Shown: one piece after another, positions 21,151 through 34,000 of the stretch
Position numbering within the stretch: the stretch's first letter is position 1
How the letters are laid out: every line of letters starts with the position of its first letter
Assembly (NCBI GenBank): GCA_037447655.1
Contig: JBBHKE010002758.1
Location: 60,001-124,000 of the forward strand
Source of the DNA: Zygnema cylindricum
Lineage: Eukaryota; Streptophyta; Zygnematophyceae; Zygnematales; Zygnemataceae
Direction of reading: 5' to 3'
DNA length: 64,000 bases
Position numbers and translations under genes: made by a program
The notes under the pieces: model-generated
The model's database searches: none
What the model was told of the DNA's origin: nothing
The model's input: only the letters and a program-made list of their open reading frames with translations

Positions 21151-22445
21151 TGTTGTTCTTTGGTCTAAAATAGACCGCAGAAGCGACCCAAACTATCATG
21201 CAAGAAGCTAAGCAAAAATAGGTCGACGAACAATCATATGAAATGCATCCTCCATATGCGTACACAGACGCAACAAACAACATTTAGGGTTTCATGGAAT
21301 AATCAACATAAATAAACCCTATGACAACATCTAAGGTTTGATGGAATAATCAACATAAGCAAACCCTAGGACAAATGCATAAATAATGCATATCAAACAA
21401 ACATAAAATAACATAAATAAATAATAAGAAAAAGAGTGCAATGTCACATAAACATTAGATAAACAAAAGTATATCAATAAACATATTACTCAAATGCATG
21501 ACCTAATCGGCAACCCTAAAAGTCTACATCTTCGGTCCCCACTTTACTAACCAGCATTGATGATTAATTCCTAACAAAGCTCATTCCTATATATACACTT
21601 GTGAGCTGTCAACGAATCACTAAGTGTCAAAATAACCAACGTAAATTACGTAACTGTCATTAAGTCATATTTAACCATGATAGCCAATTACTAAGAAACA
21701 CTAATCGTAAGCGTACACCTGAAAGTCAAGCAATCGTAAGTGTACACTTGTCTGCAAATACAACACATAAAGACACATAAATTAAACTGTCGAAACCCTA
21801 AATGATCACGTAAATATAACTATTTTAATCAACACTAAATCATTAGTTCGCATAAAACAAAATATTGATGTTTCAAATATTTACACCGACGCGTCCGCAA
21901 AATACGCGTCATAAGCGACAACTCGCTTAGTCACTTGTAGATAAATCCACGTAGTGAACCGACATCGCATATGTACGGTCCACTAGATAATGCGTCATAA
22001 AAAACAATGTGATCTCTTAAAAATATCGGCAGACGCCGTTCGCCCTCCACGTGTACCATGACCAACTTGCCGAAATCAATTCGTACGATCCACATCCTGT
22101 CCGTACCGAAATCACGTACTTCGTCATAAATGCGCCTTGTCGCATTTAAGGTACACGTCATTTTCGATAAATGTATGTCGTAAATAAAGTACACCTAATA
22201 GTACACCTGTCCAATATAGATTCTATGTACCATGGCGTACTTTCCATAAATCTCGCGCATTATGTTTAGTACGTGCGACGTACAATTTTACGATTTTACA
22301 TACTTCGAATATCATACATCGGATCGCTTCGCGATCCGCCGTCCATTTCACTTCTCCCTTAACCCGAAAATGCATTCGTGCCACCACATTAATTTCGGTA
22401 AATACGTACGCACGCAAGTACGAAACTGAATCTTCCAAAACAACA
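21151..22445 (-). repeat. Solo LTR sLTR-2, in Cop6 integrase
   Basis: On the minus strand it runs TGTTGTTTTGGAAG to AAGAACAACA (1295 bp) and is flanked by duplication tccac (21146-21150, 22446-22450). Cop6 integrase reads on across it. It contains the perfect palindrome CGGATCGCTTCGCGATCCG at 22320-22338. It is the same family as 10574-11929 and 42606-43933. Confidence 0.92.
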
Positions 22446-22450
22446 TCCAC

Positions 22451-23795
22451 CATTGTCACTCCTTACTCTCTTGATTGAGGTTTCATGGAGTTTTTCCCTC
22501 CATGCTTTATATTGTTTAAAACATTGCTGAGCCTCTGACTTATTTTTCAAAAAATACACCCTAAAATACCGAGACCAATCATCGGTGATAGTCATCATAA
22601 ATCTCTTCCCCTTGGGTGATGGCACTCTGACCGGCCCCCAAAAATCTTTGTGTACTAAATCTAGAATATTTTCTCCCTTATAGATGGCAGTTTTTGGGAA
22701 GGGTAACCTGTGTGCTTTACCTTGAGCACATCCACTACAATCACTTAGATTCTCACTTTCACCGAACTAAATTCCTTCCTCTACTCCCATTTTTTTCATC
22801 TCTCTTAACTTATCTAGATTCACATGCCCAAGCCTCTTATGCCACAACATTATATCATCAACACCAGCATAATAAAGTTTATTCTTTTTATTGCTTAAAA
22901 TCCGCCTAAACATCCCTTGGCTACCTTTTTCAGCAGTGAAATAAACTTCCTCCTCAAAACTAGCACTAAAGACTCCTTTCCTAGTGCTAGTATCAAAACC
23001 CTTATCATCTAATACAGACGTAGAGATGAGGTTTATGTTCAACTCTGGAATAAACAATACATCGGAGAATGTAACTATGGATGTCTTTCTTTCTACTAAC
23101 ACTTTTAGATCTACCGATTGTATAAGAGTAGTAGTGACTATCCTGCAATCCTCGTAGTCTATCTCTACAGTGGTAATCTTTCTTATCTTGGTGAACAGGT
23201 GTTTATCTTTACACATGTGCATGGATGCACGTGAATCTACAATCCAGCCTGCTTCACCTTTCAATCCACAGAAAGCACATTTCTTCTTTCGTGGAATTTG
23301 GACCTCATTTTTCGCTTCCAACTCCTCATCCAATAGGAGTTCATCGTCCTCGTCCTCGGATTTTGCCTCATGTACCAATGTCACGAGGGCCTTTTTCTTT
23401 CCTCTCGGGGGTCCACCGTTCTGCCCCTCCTTTAACCGTAACTCGGTTAACTTAGTGCATTCAGCCATGTAGTGCCCTGGTTTCTTACAAAAATGGCACA
23501 AACCCTTGGAAGTCCTTGGTCTAAACTCCTCGGTCTGATTTTTTTGCCCCTCCCCTCGATAATTTACAACATTTTTTAAAAATCATTATTTCTCCAATAG
23601 GTCCCAACTGCTAAAGCTTGCCCACTCTTTCCTCCCCTTCGGATCTCAATTGTATTCTCCCGAATGAGAATCATCCCTAACACTGAATTCCAAATCCACC
23701 TTGAGTTCACCAAGTCTTGCACACGTTTGACTATGTTCTTGAACTCATCGGGTTACTTCATCAGTAAACAGTTGATCTTTTCTTTTTCACTAAAT
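22451..23795 (-). pseudogene. Cop6 gag end, protease and integrase start
   Basis: The open frame at 22767-23501 has CHFCKKPGHYMAEC (zinc knuckle), then the protease motif, which reads DSR instead of DSG (23229-23237), so the enzyme would be inactive, then LWHKRLGHVNLDKL (gag-pre-integrase). After a stop near 22766 the integrase continues to 22451 with GCAQGKAH, DDWSRYF and KRVRSDNGG. Gag upstream of the knuckle (23502-23795) is shifted and stops short near 23795 where homology to Cop9 ends. No 5' LTR follows, so Cop6 is truncated. Confidence 0.87.
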
Positions 23796-25090
23796 ACTTG
23801 TCAAGCTCGTGTGCTTCACAGGCACCCTTTTTATCTTACCAAGGATTCCCGGGCCTTTTTCCTCTGTACGGTCATTAAAGTATGGGGAAAGGAGCGCACT
23901 CAGCCGGACCAGAATTTTCTATTTTCTTAACGGAACAAAACGCACTTTATTTCGCGTCTAACGGAGGTCGGACGATTGAGTCACTCCGTTCCAAAGATTA
24001 CCATCCTGTTACATGTGACCAGTTGCCAACTGTCCCATTGGGGGGTACATTGTGGAAGGCCACGTAACTTTTGGAATAGTCATGTAGATTTTGCTGTTGG
24101 CTGTCAGTAGGACGTTAGTTCAGGTCTGCCAGCCGGGTAGAGCATTTATTAATGAGAGTCAAAGTTAGGTGTTTCACGTCAATTTGGAACTTTGTTGCTC
24201 AAGATTCTGCCATAGAAAAACACGTGGCTTCTAATCTAGCCGAAGATAGTCGCCTAACTTTTTGCCTTGAGTGTAGTACAACTTGTTTTGTCTTCTGTCC
24301 GTACGATAACAATTCCTGGCCGGTGATTGGATCCTGGTATTGCTTTGACTTTGGTACTATTGGTAAAACAAACTTTGCTTGTATAAGGCACTTGGGACCG
24401 AGGGAGACAAGTTGTTGTTTCAGTACTGTCCCCTGAGAAAAACCCAAGAAATTCTAGCAAACTTTCTTGTGGAGAACTTTTGTTTTGTGTGTGATTGTGA
24501 CCCTATTGCCATCTTGATTTTCATCCGTCCTTTGTGGAAATCGTAGTCCGGTTTGGTGGTTGGCACTGTCTTTCTTGTTTGGGCGATTTGTGGACTGGTG
24601 TTTGTTGGAAATCAAGAAGGGTCCTACCAGTTCCGGTCGCGGAAACCGAGGAGTTAAGGAGGCCTTACCTGTTCCGGGGTTTCCGGGGGGAGATTTCGTC
24701 TCCTTTTGTTGTCCGCGTTACGTTTTGAGGGTAGGTTGAGTTTGCTTGCTATTTTTCATATTCTATCTTAATTCTCCATTTTTCTAAGGGCAAGGTGATA
24801 TTGTTAATTTTGAGACAGCATTCTTTATATTTCTATCCTATCATTTTTTTGAGTGGAATTATCTTTGTTCTCTCTCTGGTAGTTCTTTTTGTGGCTTCGG
24901 TTGGGTTTCCTCCGAGGGTGATTACCATAATCTTTTGTACCAGGATAGTGGATCCTGAGAGGACTTTTGTTAGACTTTCGACAGACCATCAGAGTACTGA
25001 TACAGCTACGTGTCTCTTTAGGTTAAAGAGGATAGGTGCTCAGGGCGGAGTACTTTATTATGGGATTTAGATCTTCCTCTCCAGTCACCT
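23796..25090. other. Unassigned segment, no gene recognised
   Basis: It begins where Cop6 gag breaks off. It is not homologous by eye to any other part of the window. Short open frames occur on both strands (for example 24152-24436) but lack recognisable domains. T-rich stretches at 24740-24900 precede the ORF at 25091. It may be the LTR or leader of another retroelement. Confidence 0.4.
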
Positions 25091-25717
25091 ATGGAGGGAG
25101 GAGAAGTTCAGGATAAGGATCTTCCGAGTGTCAGATCGGAAGAGCAAGAGAGACAGGAAGCGGTGGCTCAAGAGGAAGAGTCTCAGATGCCCGAGGAAGC
25201 ACCCCCTTTTGGCTCCCCTTTACACATAGAGCGGTTTCTTAAGGGAGAGATGCCTCTGGAGGTTCCAGTCGAAACTCCTTCAACGCAGTCAGAGAGGCGA
25301 CCCTCTCCTCTACCTCCACCTGTCTTTTCCCCCGAGAAATTTCCATCGTTGTCCGAGTCAGTCACAGCTAGGGCTTCGGAGAATGCAGAGAGGCCGCCCT
25401 TATCCCCTAAAAGCCGTAGAAAGGGGTTGGCCCACAAGGAAGCGGTCCCTGGTCACCTTCCCGAGATTGGTCGCAATACTCGATCTAAGGCACCGATAGC
25501 AGAAATGTACATAGTTCTTGAGATCCTGGCCGATCGTAACTGGCCAGGTCGCAAAGAAATCTTAGCCCTTCATGATCTCCATGAGTTGAAGGTTAAGAAG
25601 GAGTTGGTGCGGCGAGTAGCCAGGTCCGACCAAGCCAGAGTAGTACGCCTAGTGGGAGGTGTAGTGGAGATACTTAGCTGTTCGTTCGAGAGCGGCTCCT
25701 CAACCTTCGTACCATAG
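25091..25717 (+). CDS. Orphan ORF, acidic/proline-rich, unknown function
   Basis: An ATG-started frame of 208 codons ends at TAG 25715-25717. The same frame stays open for another 88 codons, to TGA at 25981-25983. The N-terminal part is Glu/Pro/Ser-rich (PEEAPPFGSP, PLPPPVFSPEKFPSL). A short helical stretch (EILADRNWPGRKEILALHDL) follows near residue 140. After the TAG comes a Gln/Ser/Thr/Pro-rich stretch and then a basic end (KKGYRFDHRDRKGRFAPRPK). An acidic start with a basic end would suit a retroelement gag, but I recognise no family. GC is clearly higher than in its surroundings. It ends about 150 bp before Cop7 RNase H, with which it may have been joined. Confidence 0.35.
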   Translation: MEGGEVQDKDLPSVRSEEQERQEAVAQEEESQMPEEAPPFGSPLHIERFLKGEMPLEVPVETPSTQSERRPSPLPPPVFSPEKFPSLSESVTARASENAERPPLSPKSRRKGLAHKEAVPGHLPEIGRNTRSKAPIAEMYIVLEILADRNWPGRKEILALHDLHELKVKKELVRRVARSDQARVVRLVGGVVEILSCSFESGSSTFVP

Positions 25718-26129
25718 CAACAGGGGGGACCATCAACTTCAAACCAGCAACCCACCCCCTCTCAAGACACCGCAACCAGCAGGCCGGCTCACGGCGGGGC
25801 AATCCCTTGGACATGGGCCGGGGAAGGGACCTGCAAGCGAGGGTTACCCGAGCCAAAGAAGGGGTACAGGTTCGATCATCGGGACCGCAAGGGCAGGTTT
25901 GCTCCCCGACCTAAAGCGGAGCCGTTCTTCCCTTCCAATTCCACCTCTCCGAGCTCAAAGTCTCCATCTGCACTGGCGGTTTGACCATCTGAGGGGTTGT
26001 GGCGTTCTAGACCCACCGATCCCGAGGTACCAGGTTTGGGGATTGCGGATCTCTCAAGGGTGGTGAGCAGTACACAAAAACTGGTTGATATCTTGCGATC
26101 CCAGAGTCAGGCTACGGCGGGGGTTGGAC

Positions 26130-26741
26130 CCGTCGTCGAAAGCCTCATCTATGTCAAAAATTGTACCTGTTCGGATATTGCAGCAGCTGTTGGAACCTTA
26201 AGCCGAAGTTTGCAAAATCTAAAGAAGTCAGACTAGGAGGCAGCAAAGAGAGTTATTCGATATCTTGTAGGAACTCAAAACCTCCGACTCTCTCTCAGCG
26301 GAGAAGAAGTAAAAATTAAGACATGGAGCGATGCGAGCTATGGAGATATGCCAAGTCGACGCTCTACTAGTGGATACATTTTGAAGATTAGAAGTGGGAC
26401 ATGTTGCTGGAGCAACAAACTTCAGAAGGTGACAGCTCAGTCTACTATGGAGGCTGGGTACATGGCGGCTAGCGCAGCCGTCAAAGAGTTACTTTGGGTA
26501 AAGTCTCTCTTTCAAGAGCTTTTCTTTATGCAATCTGGACCTCAGGTACTGTGGTGTGGCAATCAGGCTGCCATTGCTATTGCATCTAATCCTAGCCACC
26601 ACTTTAAGAGCAAACACATTGATATCAAGCTACACTTTGTGAGAGAGAAGGTTATGGGAAGAGTTCTGAAACTCAATTATTTACCACATGAGGAGATGGT
26701 TGTTGACATGATGACTAAACCCCCGCACCTAAATTAAAGTT
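26130..26741 (+). pseudogene. Cop7 RNase H fragment (another copia lineage)
   Basis: It starts abruptly in the RT-RNase H junction (ESLIYVKNCTCSDIAAAVGT). After one TAG near 26235 it continues with TWSDASYGDMPSRRSTSGY, QSTMEAGYMA, CGNQAA and VDMMTK. Sequence differs clearly from Cop1-6 and Cop9. The upstream gag, protease, integrase and most of RT are missing. RNase H would remove RNA from the RNA-DNA hybrid. Confidence 0.88.
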
Positions 26742-26795
26742 TTGCAGAGAGGCATGTGGCTTAAGTGGCTAGCAGAGTCTAAAGCTTTAGGGGTG

Positions 26796-27467
26796 TGTTG
26801 TTTTGGAAAGCTTTAGTCCTCTCTATGCCTCGAGTGTGAGGGAGAGAGAGTATCACGACTTAGCATATGTTTGGTAGTAAGTTCGTTTCACTACACACCA
26901 GAATTTATTTTCCACTAGATCGGTAGGGAGTACACCTTTGTATACACTCTCGAGACACAAGTCACTACAAGAAAGAAGACACTCCAAAATATCCGGTTGT
27001 TTGTGCATAGATACACTTGAGGACAAAATGGCACATGGAGATTTGTCTACGGTGCCGAATCTGATATGTACGCGGCGGACGGAGACCGCCGACAAATGCT
27101 GGTCCGTGTGAACCACATACACGACAAATGACGTGGCATATAGAATCCTACTCCTTTGTAAATATCTAGTTAAGTAGATTTTTGTCTTTGTGTGGTTAGC
27201 TGATTAGTAAAGGAATCTTTTTGTATGACGTACCTTGTTCGGTTCGAGCCGTGGGTATTTATTGTACGGCTGGTATGCCTCCGTACGTTCAGCAGCATAG
27301 GCTTCAGTGTATATTAGTAGGACTTAGACAACTTTGAAGGCATGAACACTTTGTAATCAAAAACTGTACAACCTATTTTTGGTTTTTGTTATCTGTGAAT
27401 ATCTCACAGATCTGTTGGCAGAATTACTTTTAATTTTTTGTGTGTGATCATCCTGATATTATCTACA
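26796..27467 (+). repeat. Cop7 LTR
   Basis: It follows a purine-rich aaagctttaggggtg. It starts TGTTGTTTTGGAAAGC and ends gatattatctaca (about 672 bp). A TGGTATAATTTGAGAGC site follows at 27471, resembling the usual TGGTATCAGAGC initiator tRNA 3'-end site with a short insertion. A gag start lies beyond, so the LTR sits between a pol end and a gag start. Confidence 0.75.
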
Positions 27468-27580
27468 TTGTGGTATAATTTGAGAGCTATTATGTTTCTT
27501 GTTTGGATTCTATCAACTGTTGAAGTTGCTGTTTTTCAGACCGGTTTTTGTGAAAGTTTCTTGCTTGGTTTGGTTCCGTT

Positions 27581-27775
27581 ATGACTACACCGGCATCCTC
27601 ATCGTCTTCTGTTCCGGCTGTTGTCTCAGAAAACTATTTTCCACCCACGGTAATGCAAATCCAACTCATAAAAAAACTTCATCGAAAATCACCTCGCGAG
27701 GTGGTTTCAGTTAAAGTTTTACTCGAACAACGAATAAAAAAATTCCACGCACATGCCACTCGAGTTGGATTTTTT
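27581..27775 (+). pseudogene. Cop7-type gag start, truncated
   Basis: MTTPASSSSSVPAVVSENY is a typical copia gag opening, placed about 100 bases after the primer-binding site. Homology to gag fades after roughly 30 residues (near 27670), where unrelated AT-rich sequence begins. Confidence 0.55.
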
Positions 27776-30026
27776 TAGCATGAGGGAGAGTACTCTTTAT
27801 TTTTTTCCTTGCCTGTCACGCGCGTGTACGGACAAAAAATGCAAGGGTCTCGGACGTCCACTTCCATGTATGGGTCTTTTGCAAAAGTTTACGTCGTCGT
27901 TGCCCCTCCCTCTCCCTCGCACATTACCGGTTTCATCTCACAATTTTTTGAATGAAACATGAGAATACTTGGTGTGAGATAAACGGGCTTTAAAAAATAA
28001 TTATTTTGACTACCTTTCGGCATACTTTGATGGCAAATCAATTGAGAAAAGTCGAAAAAACGAAATCCGGAAGTCATTGCCAAAAGTTCTTGAATCACTG
28101 ATTTTGACGTTGCCATAGGTGAGCATAACGTCACAATGTCACAAACCCCTAAACATCTACAATGTCACAAAAACTATAATAAACGCCTACAATTGTCGTT
28201 GTTTTTGTAGACGTCACCAATTGTCATAATTTTCATAGTCGTCTTCAATCGTCACAAGTTGTACCCACGTCTACAACTGTCATCTTCCAAAGTTCCGTTT
28301 TTGTTTTCGTACATTGAAACGCTATAAATAGTATTCCGGAGAAGAATTAGTACAATCCAAAGTACTTCTTGAAAGTACCCGTAAGACAAACATATACCCT
28401 AAAACAAACAATAAAAAATTGGTACAAAAGTACAAAGTCCGATTTGCCCGGATGTGATTGTAATTATGTCTAACAGTTGATTGATTCACACCAATTTTTG
28501 CTTGTATGATGTATTTGTAAAGCAAGTTCTTCTAAAAAACAGATTGTTAATCTAAATCAAGCAAAACTAAGCTAATATAGATGCGAAGTTGAAACGTTTG
28601 ACAATTATATACTAGTGAACACATAAAAATAATTGTTAGGATAGGGCACACTTCCATGTCATTTTAAAATAAAAGTATGGATCAGGCTGCATGTAGTTAT
28701 TTTGAGATTATAGTGAATCCATTGTCGGGTTAACCCCACTTTGAATTCAACTTTTGGTAAATAAAATGTCAAGTTGTGGTTGAAATGTAATAAATGTAAG
28801 CTCACTATAAAATATAGGTTTGCAAAGGTGTTATAGGATACGAGTATAAACGAGGGGATGAGCATGAGCTCACTGGTTGCACATCACTACGGTAAGGTTT
28901 CATGCACATTATTTATAAAATATATTGTCGATGTAAAAAATATTGTTAATTCAAATGCGCTACATCTTATGGAATATGATCATGTTGGGCATTTGATTGG
29001 CGTTTTGAAGTTTCGGTAAGCATCGAGTACAAACACAAGTTTTCCTACAACAAATTTACATAGCTTTATGTTCATTCGTAATGAAATTACAAAACTTAAG
29101 AGGGAGCACAACCCCATACACGGCAAGAGCTATATGGTTTTTAAGTAGGCAAATAATAAAATAACTTATATGTTAATGTTTAACAAATACGAAATTATGA
29201 TCATTGTGTAGACAGTCGAGCTATTAACTTAAATATCACGAATATATGTGAAAATACAATCATTATTTAACTCGAACAATATGATAATTAAAACCTTAAT
29301 ATTTGTGATATAGTCACTTTTAACTATTCATGTAAAATGTGGATACATAAAAAATCTTAGTGTTAGGTAGCGAGTGATAATTTACGTGGTTTGATAAACA
29401 CCGATCACCTAAATTGATTCAAGTCGCAATCGCACAACTTTGTGTGTTTATGTGAATCTTTTTTTGTTTTTTTTTTTTCTTGAAGTCCCACTAACTCACT
29501 TTTGAGTGGTTTCACAACCACATAGCTTCTAATATTATAGTTGCCACCTATCTCTAGTGATTATTCGGCCTCATACATGCTGAACTTTTAGCACTATAAC
29601 GTTGTTTGTGTTGTTTATCAAGAATTTAAGTTTTTAAGTGGTTTACTATGGGCATGATTAGTTGTGAATGAAACAAATACATTATCGCCACCAAAGTAAA
29701 CTAAACATATTGGGGATTGTTATGTGTTCAATATTTTTTATTTTTGCCTAACATTTTCTTAGATTGTTTGTTTGCGTAAAACCATTTCACTATATAAAAA
29801 AACCCATACGCAAGTGATATGACAAACAAAAAACATCAAAGTGGAAGTTAAATTGCGACTATGCATCAATGATTGGTGATATTGATGAGTCATCTCTATA
29901 CAAATTATAGACCTTTAATCAGGTTGTGGAAACCTTTAAATAGGCGGTGTTTGTCGATGCGAGCGTTGTCCGTATGCAGTACGGAAGCGTAGACAGTATG
30001 AAAATGCCTACATGACGGGACACGGT
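27776..30026. other. AT-rich intergenic stretch, no gene seen
   Basis: No open frame has recognisable content. Between 28110 and 28300 short degenerate words related to tctacaatgtcac and gtagacgtc recur. A T-rich run lies at 29460-29480. The right end (30027-30031, tcatg) is the target duplication of Cop8. Confidence 0.6.
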
Positions 30027-30031
30027 TCATG

Positions 30032-30965
30032 TGTAAACTTTGATCATCCATATTGACTGTTCACTTACAGCTAACCAAACTTAAACTGCCTAAACAATAC
30101 TATCACAAAATAACCTTCAAAGCAAATTACTTCAAAGTATTTTGACTTTAGTTAATTTAAGTCACAACTTTTATCAGACAATATACCTTGGACACATAAC
30201 TTGTCCCCCTGAAATCTATTAAAGACTTCCTACTTTAAAGAAATCAGATGTCATACCTTGAAGTCAATTTATCTTACTAACATTCAAATAATTACTTCTC
30301 TTATGATCATAATAACCTTCTGAAACAATCAGATTCTACTTGATCAAATTTACACTTCAATATTCACATTCAGACTTCCAAATAACACAAAGCAAATATT
30401 TTTTTTTTAATATATATAGAAAAATGTAATCATAAAATGTAGATTAATCTGATAATTTTCTACTTCCTACAATGGTAATTATATACTCCCTAAACTAACA
30501 CAATTCTTTCTTGAAAATAACGAACTAAGCTACATCAGATTGAAACATTCAAATTTTTGTAAACAAAAAAATTTGAATTTTCTTACTAGGTTTCAAACTA
30601 AACATTTGAATTTCAAGGTTCAGTTGAATTACACCGGATTTTCCGGGTAATATCTAAAGTTTAAATTTCCCGCGGTACTTTGTCGTTCCGATTATCTCTT
30701 CTAGTGACATTGTATCCTTTAAACATTTAAAGTGGCGTTATTTTCAAAATGTTCGAAATGGCATAAAAAAATTGTCGTGTAACCTTTCAAATTTTACAAC
30801 GAGCCAAAAATACTGAATCGTATTTTCACCGACATTTGTTAGCGTTTTTTGTTCCGTGATTTCCGGGGTAACGATTTGTTACAAGGGCAAGAAAAGTTGA
30901 TCGCTACAGTTTGAAGTTAGCGACGAGTAAAAGTTCATCGCTACAGATTGAAGTTAATTCCAATA
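30032..30965 (-). repeat. Cop8 3' LTR
   Basis: On the plus strand it runs TGTAAACTTTGATC to gaagttaattccaata. It aligns along its length with 35021-35767 and then, after the gypsy insertion, with 54695-54858. A purine tract (minus: aaaaggagtat) borders it at 30966-30975. Confidence 0.87.
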
Positions 30966-31099
30966 CTCCTTTTAACTTCTATCTGTGTATTCTCTTTTGT
31001 ATATGAATTTTAACATATTTACTCCCCTAAACCTTTTATCTTTGCTATACCGATTTTTAGCCATTGAGGATTAATTTGCTTTCTGATCTTCAAAAATGT

Positions 31100-34000
31100 A
31101 ATTTAGGACCTGTTTGTGCCTTAGTCATCATGTCGGCTATCATCTATAAGTCTGACACGTGCAACATTTTAATAACTCTATGTTATATGTTTTCAAAAAC
31201 GAAACTGAGTTTGATGTCGATATGTTTACTTTTGAAATGATGTTTAGGATTGTTTCCTACAGCTATGGTGGCTTGATTGTCACAATATAAAATCTGAGAT
31301 CCATGCTGCATTCATCCTAATTCTTGTATAAAAGCTTTTACCCAAACGATTTCTTTTACTGCCATGGTGACTGCTAAGAATTCAGATTCCATTGTTGACT
31401 GAGTTGTCACTTTTTGAAGTTTACTCCCCCAACAGCACGTTCCTTGTCCAATCTTCAGAACGTATCCAGATGTTGATTTCCTGGTGATGTCGTCTCCATA
31501 ACTTGCATCGCTCCAAGTTTGGATGTTGATTGAATCTCCTCCCAACTGTAACTATAAATCTGTTGTTCCGATAAGATATCTTAAAACTCTCTTGACCGTA
31601 TTCAGTCGCTTTTTTGGTCTGCAAACTTGTCGAGTATTCCTACTGAACGCTATGTCTAGTCTCGTACAATTCATGAAGTAAATAAGAGTTCCCACAATTT
31701 CTCTATAAGGTACATTTACCTTCTCATCATCTTCTTCATCCTGTTCCTCATTTTTCTTCTTGGTATCCAAAGGTGTAGTACAACTGTTAGCTCAACCGAA
31801 GTTAACCTTTATAAACATATTCTTTATGGCCTTTTTCTTTGTTAATTTTATGATTTTCTTTTCTCTATCTCTTTCCATTTTTATTCCTAGTATATATTTT
31901 GCTTCTCCAATATCTTTCATATCAAACTCCTTCTCCCTTTAGATTTTGAATTTGTTCCTTACATTTACTAATGATTAGTAGGTCATCTACATAAACTGCA
32001 ATATATAACTCTCTTTCTTTATCTTCTGGGTTTAATACAATTACTGAATGATCTGAACTAATTCTTTGATATCCTAGATTAGTCAAAAATTTATCTAGTT
32101 TGGCATTCCATCTCCTATAGCCTGTTTCAGTCTATACAGTGATTTAATCATTTTACATACGAGTCCTTTTTTTCCTTGTTCAATAAATCCTTCTGGTTTT
32201 TCCATGTAGATATCTTTTTCTACTCCTCTATTCAAGAAGGCGGTCCTTACATCCATTTGATGTACTTCCATGTCTTCTATGGCAGCTAAGCTTAGGAGTA
32301 TTATGATAGAAGGAAATCTTACTACGGGGTAAAATGTCTCTTCATAGTCTATTCCCTGCTTTTCATTATATCCTTTGGTTACCAACTTTGCTTTATATCT
32401 CTCTATTGTATTATCTGGATTTAGTTTTAGTTTAAACACCCATATACATCTAATAGTTTTTCAATTTTACTAAATCTCAAGTTTGTGCCTTCATAATAGA
32501 ATTCATCTCTTCATAGATAGCTTCGTTCCATCTCTCTTTTTCTGGACTTTCTAATGCTACTTGTAAAGTAAGTGGTCCATTGGATTGGGCAGATAGAGCA
32601 AATACCATATTGTTTTTTTAGTGTCTAGAACTTGTTTTCATTCCTCTCGAAAACGTTGAAGCTGGTATACTTGGTTGTCTCCCTCCTGGTACTCTAATAT
32701 CTTTATGGGAATTTTCTTGATCATTTGAAGTTTCCGTATTTGTTGATGTCTTTTCATCATTTGTTTGTATCTAGTTTGATTCTTTAATTTTCTTATCTTC
32801 TTCCTCTAGTAAAATCTACTTTAAATAAGATGGAGTAATAATTTGTTGAAATAGTTGTTTAGTTTTTCCTTCGTCCTTGACTATCATATTTCTTACTACC
32901 CTGACATCATGAGTAAGTATATCATATATCTGTATCTTTTTGCATTTTCATCATATCCGACTAGTACTCTTGTCTTTCCCTTTGGAGCCAATTTCCACTT
33001 GGTTTGATCATTACCTAGATAAAATACTTTGCTTCCAAAAACTCTTAGATGATTAACATCTAGTCGTTTTCCTGTCCACAATTCATATGGAGTTTTTCCA
33101 TTTTCTACAGCTTTTGTACTTACTCTGTCTTGATATAATTCGCACAATTAAATGCCTCTGCCCAAAAGTTGGAGTCCTTTGCTTTGTCTGCTAGCATGTT
33201 CCTTGCACTTTCTGTCAAGCTTCTGTTGAGGTGTTCAGCTACTCCATTTTGTTCAGGTGTATGGGAAACACTTAGCTGATGATGAATTCCTTGTTCTTTT
33301 AGGTATGCAGCAAACTCCTTTGATATGTATTCACCTCCATTGTCTGTTCGTAGTAGTAATATTGATACTTATTGTTGTTTTTCCACCAATGCCTTGTATT
33401 CTTGAAATTTTGAAAAAACTTCTCCTTTGTTTTGAATAAAATATACCATGCTATATCTAGACCAATCATCTGTGAAAGTAACCATGTATTTTTTCTTACT
33501 GAGTGACTCTTTTTTGGCGGGTCCCCATACATCTGAGTGAATTACTTTTAGGACTCTGTCTGCTCTACTGGCCTTGTCTTTTGGAAAAGGTAATTTGTGT
33601 ATTTTTCCAAGAGCACAGCCATCACAAACATCGACGTGACTGAACACTTTAAGCCATCCACCACTTTGTCTTTATACATCTTATTCAGTTTATCATAATT
33701 TATATGACCAAAACGTTTATGCCACAATTCATGATCAGACAACTCTCCAAAGTACAGTCCAAAATGTTGATTATTATTTCCCATGACGATTCTAAACATG
33801 TCCCATGACGATTCTAAACATGTTGTTCTCACTTATAATACCTTCTTGAAATGCCTTACCATTCTAACTGACAATCTGCCGACTTCCTTCCATGATTACT
33901 TTAAATCCTCTTTTTGCTGCAACTGATGTAGAAAACAAATTCTTTGTAAAGCTAGGAACATACAAAACATTTTCCAGCATTCTTTTGACTGTATCATTTC

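Noticed and set aside
24152-24436. A 94-codon frame as a gene
   Set aside because: There is no recognisable domain, and overlapping frames of similar length occur on the other strand.
28110-28300. A repeat array or CRISPR-like array
   Set aside because: The recurring words are degenerate and irregularly spaced, and a CRISPR is not expected in a plant nuclear genome.
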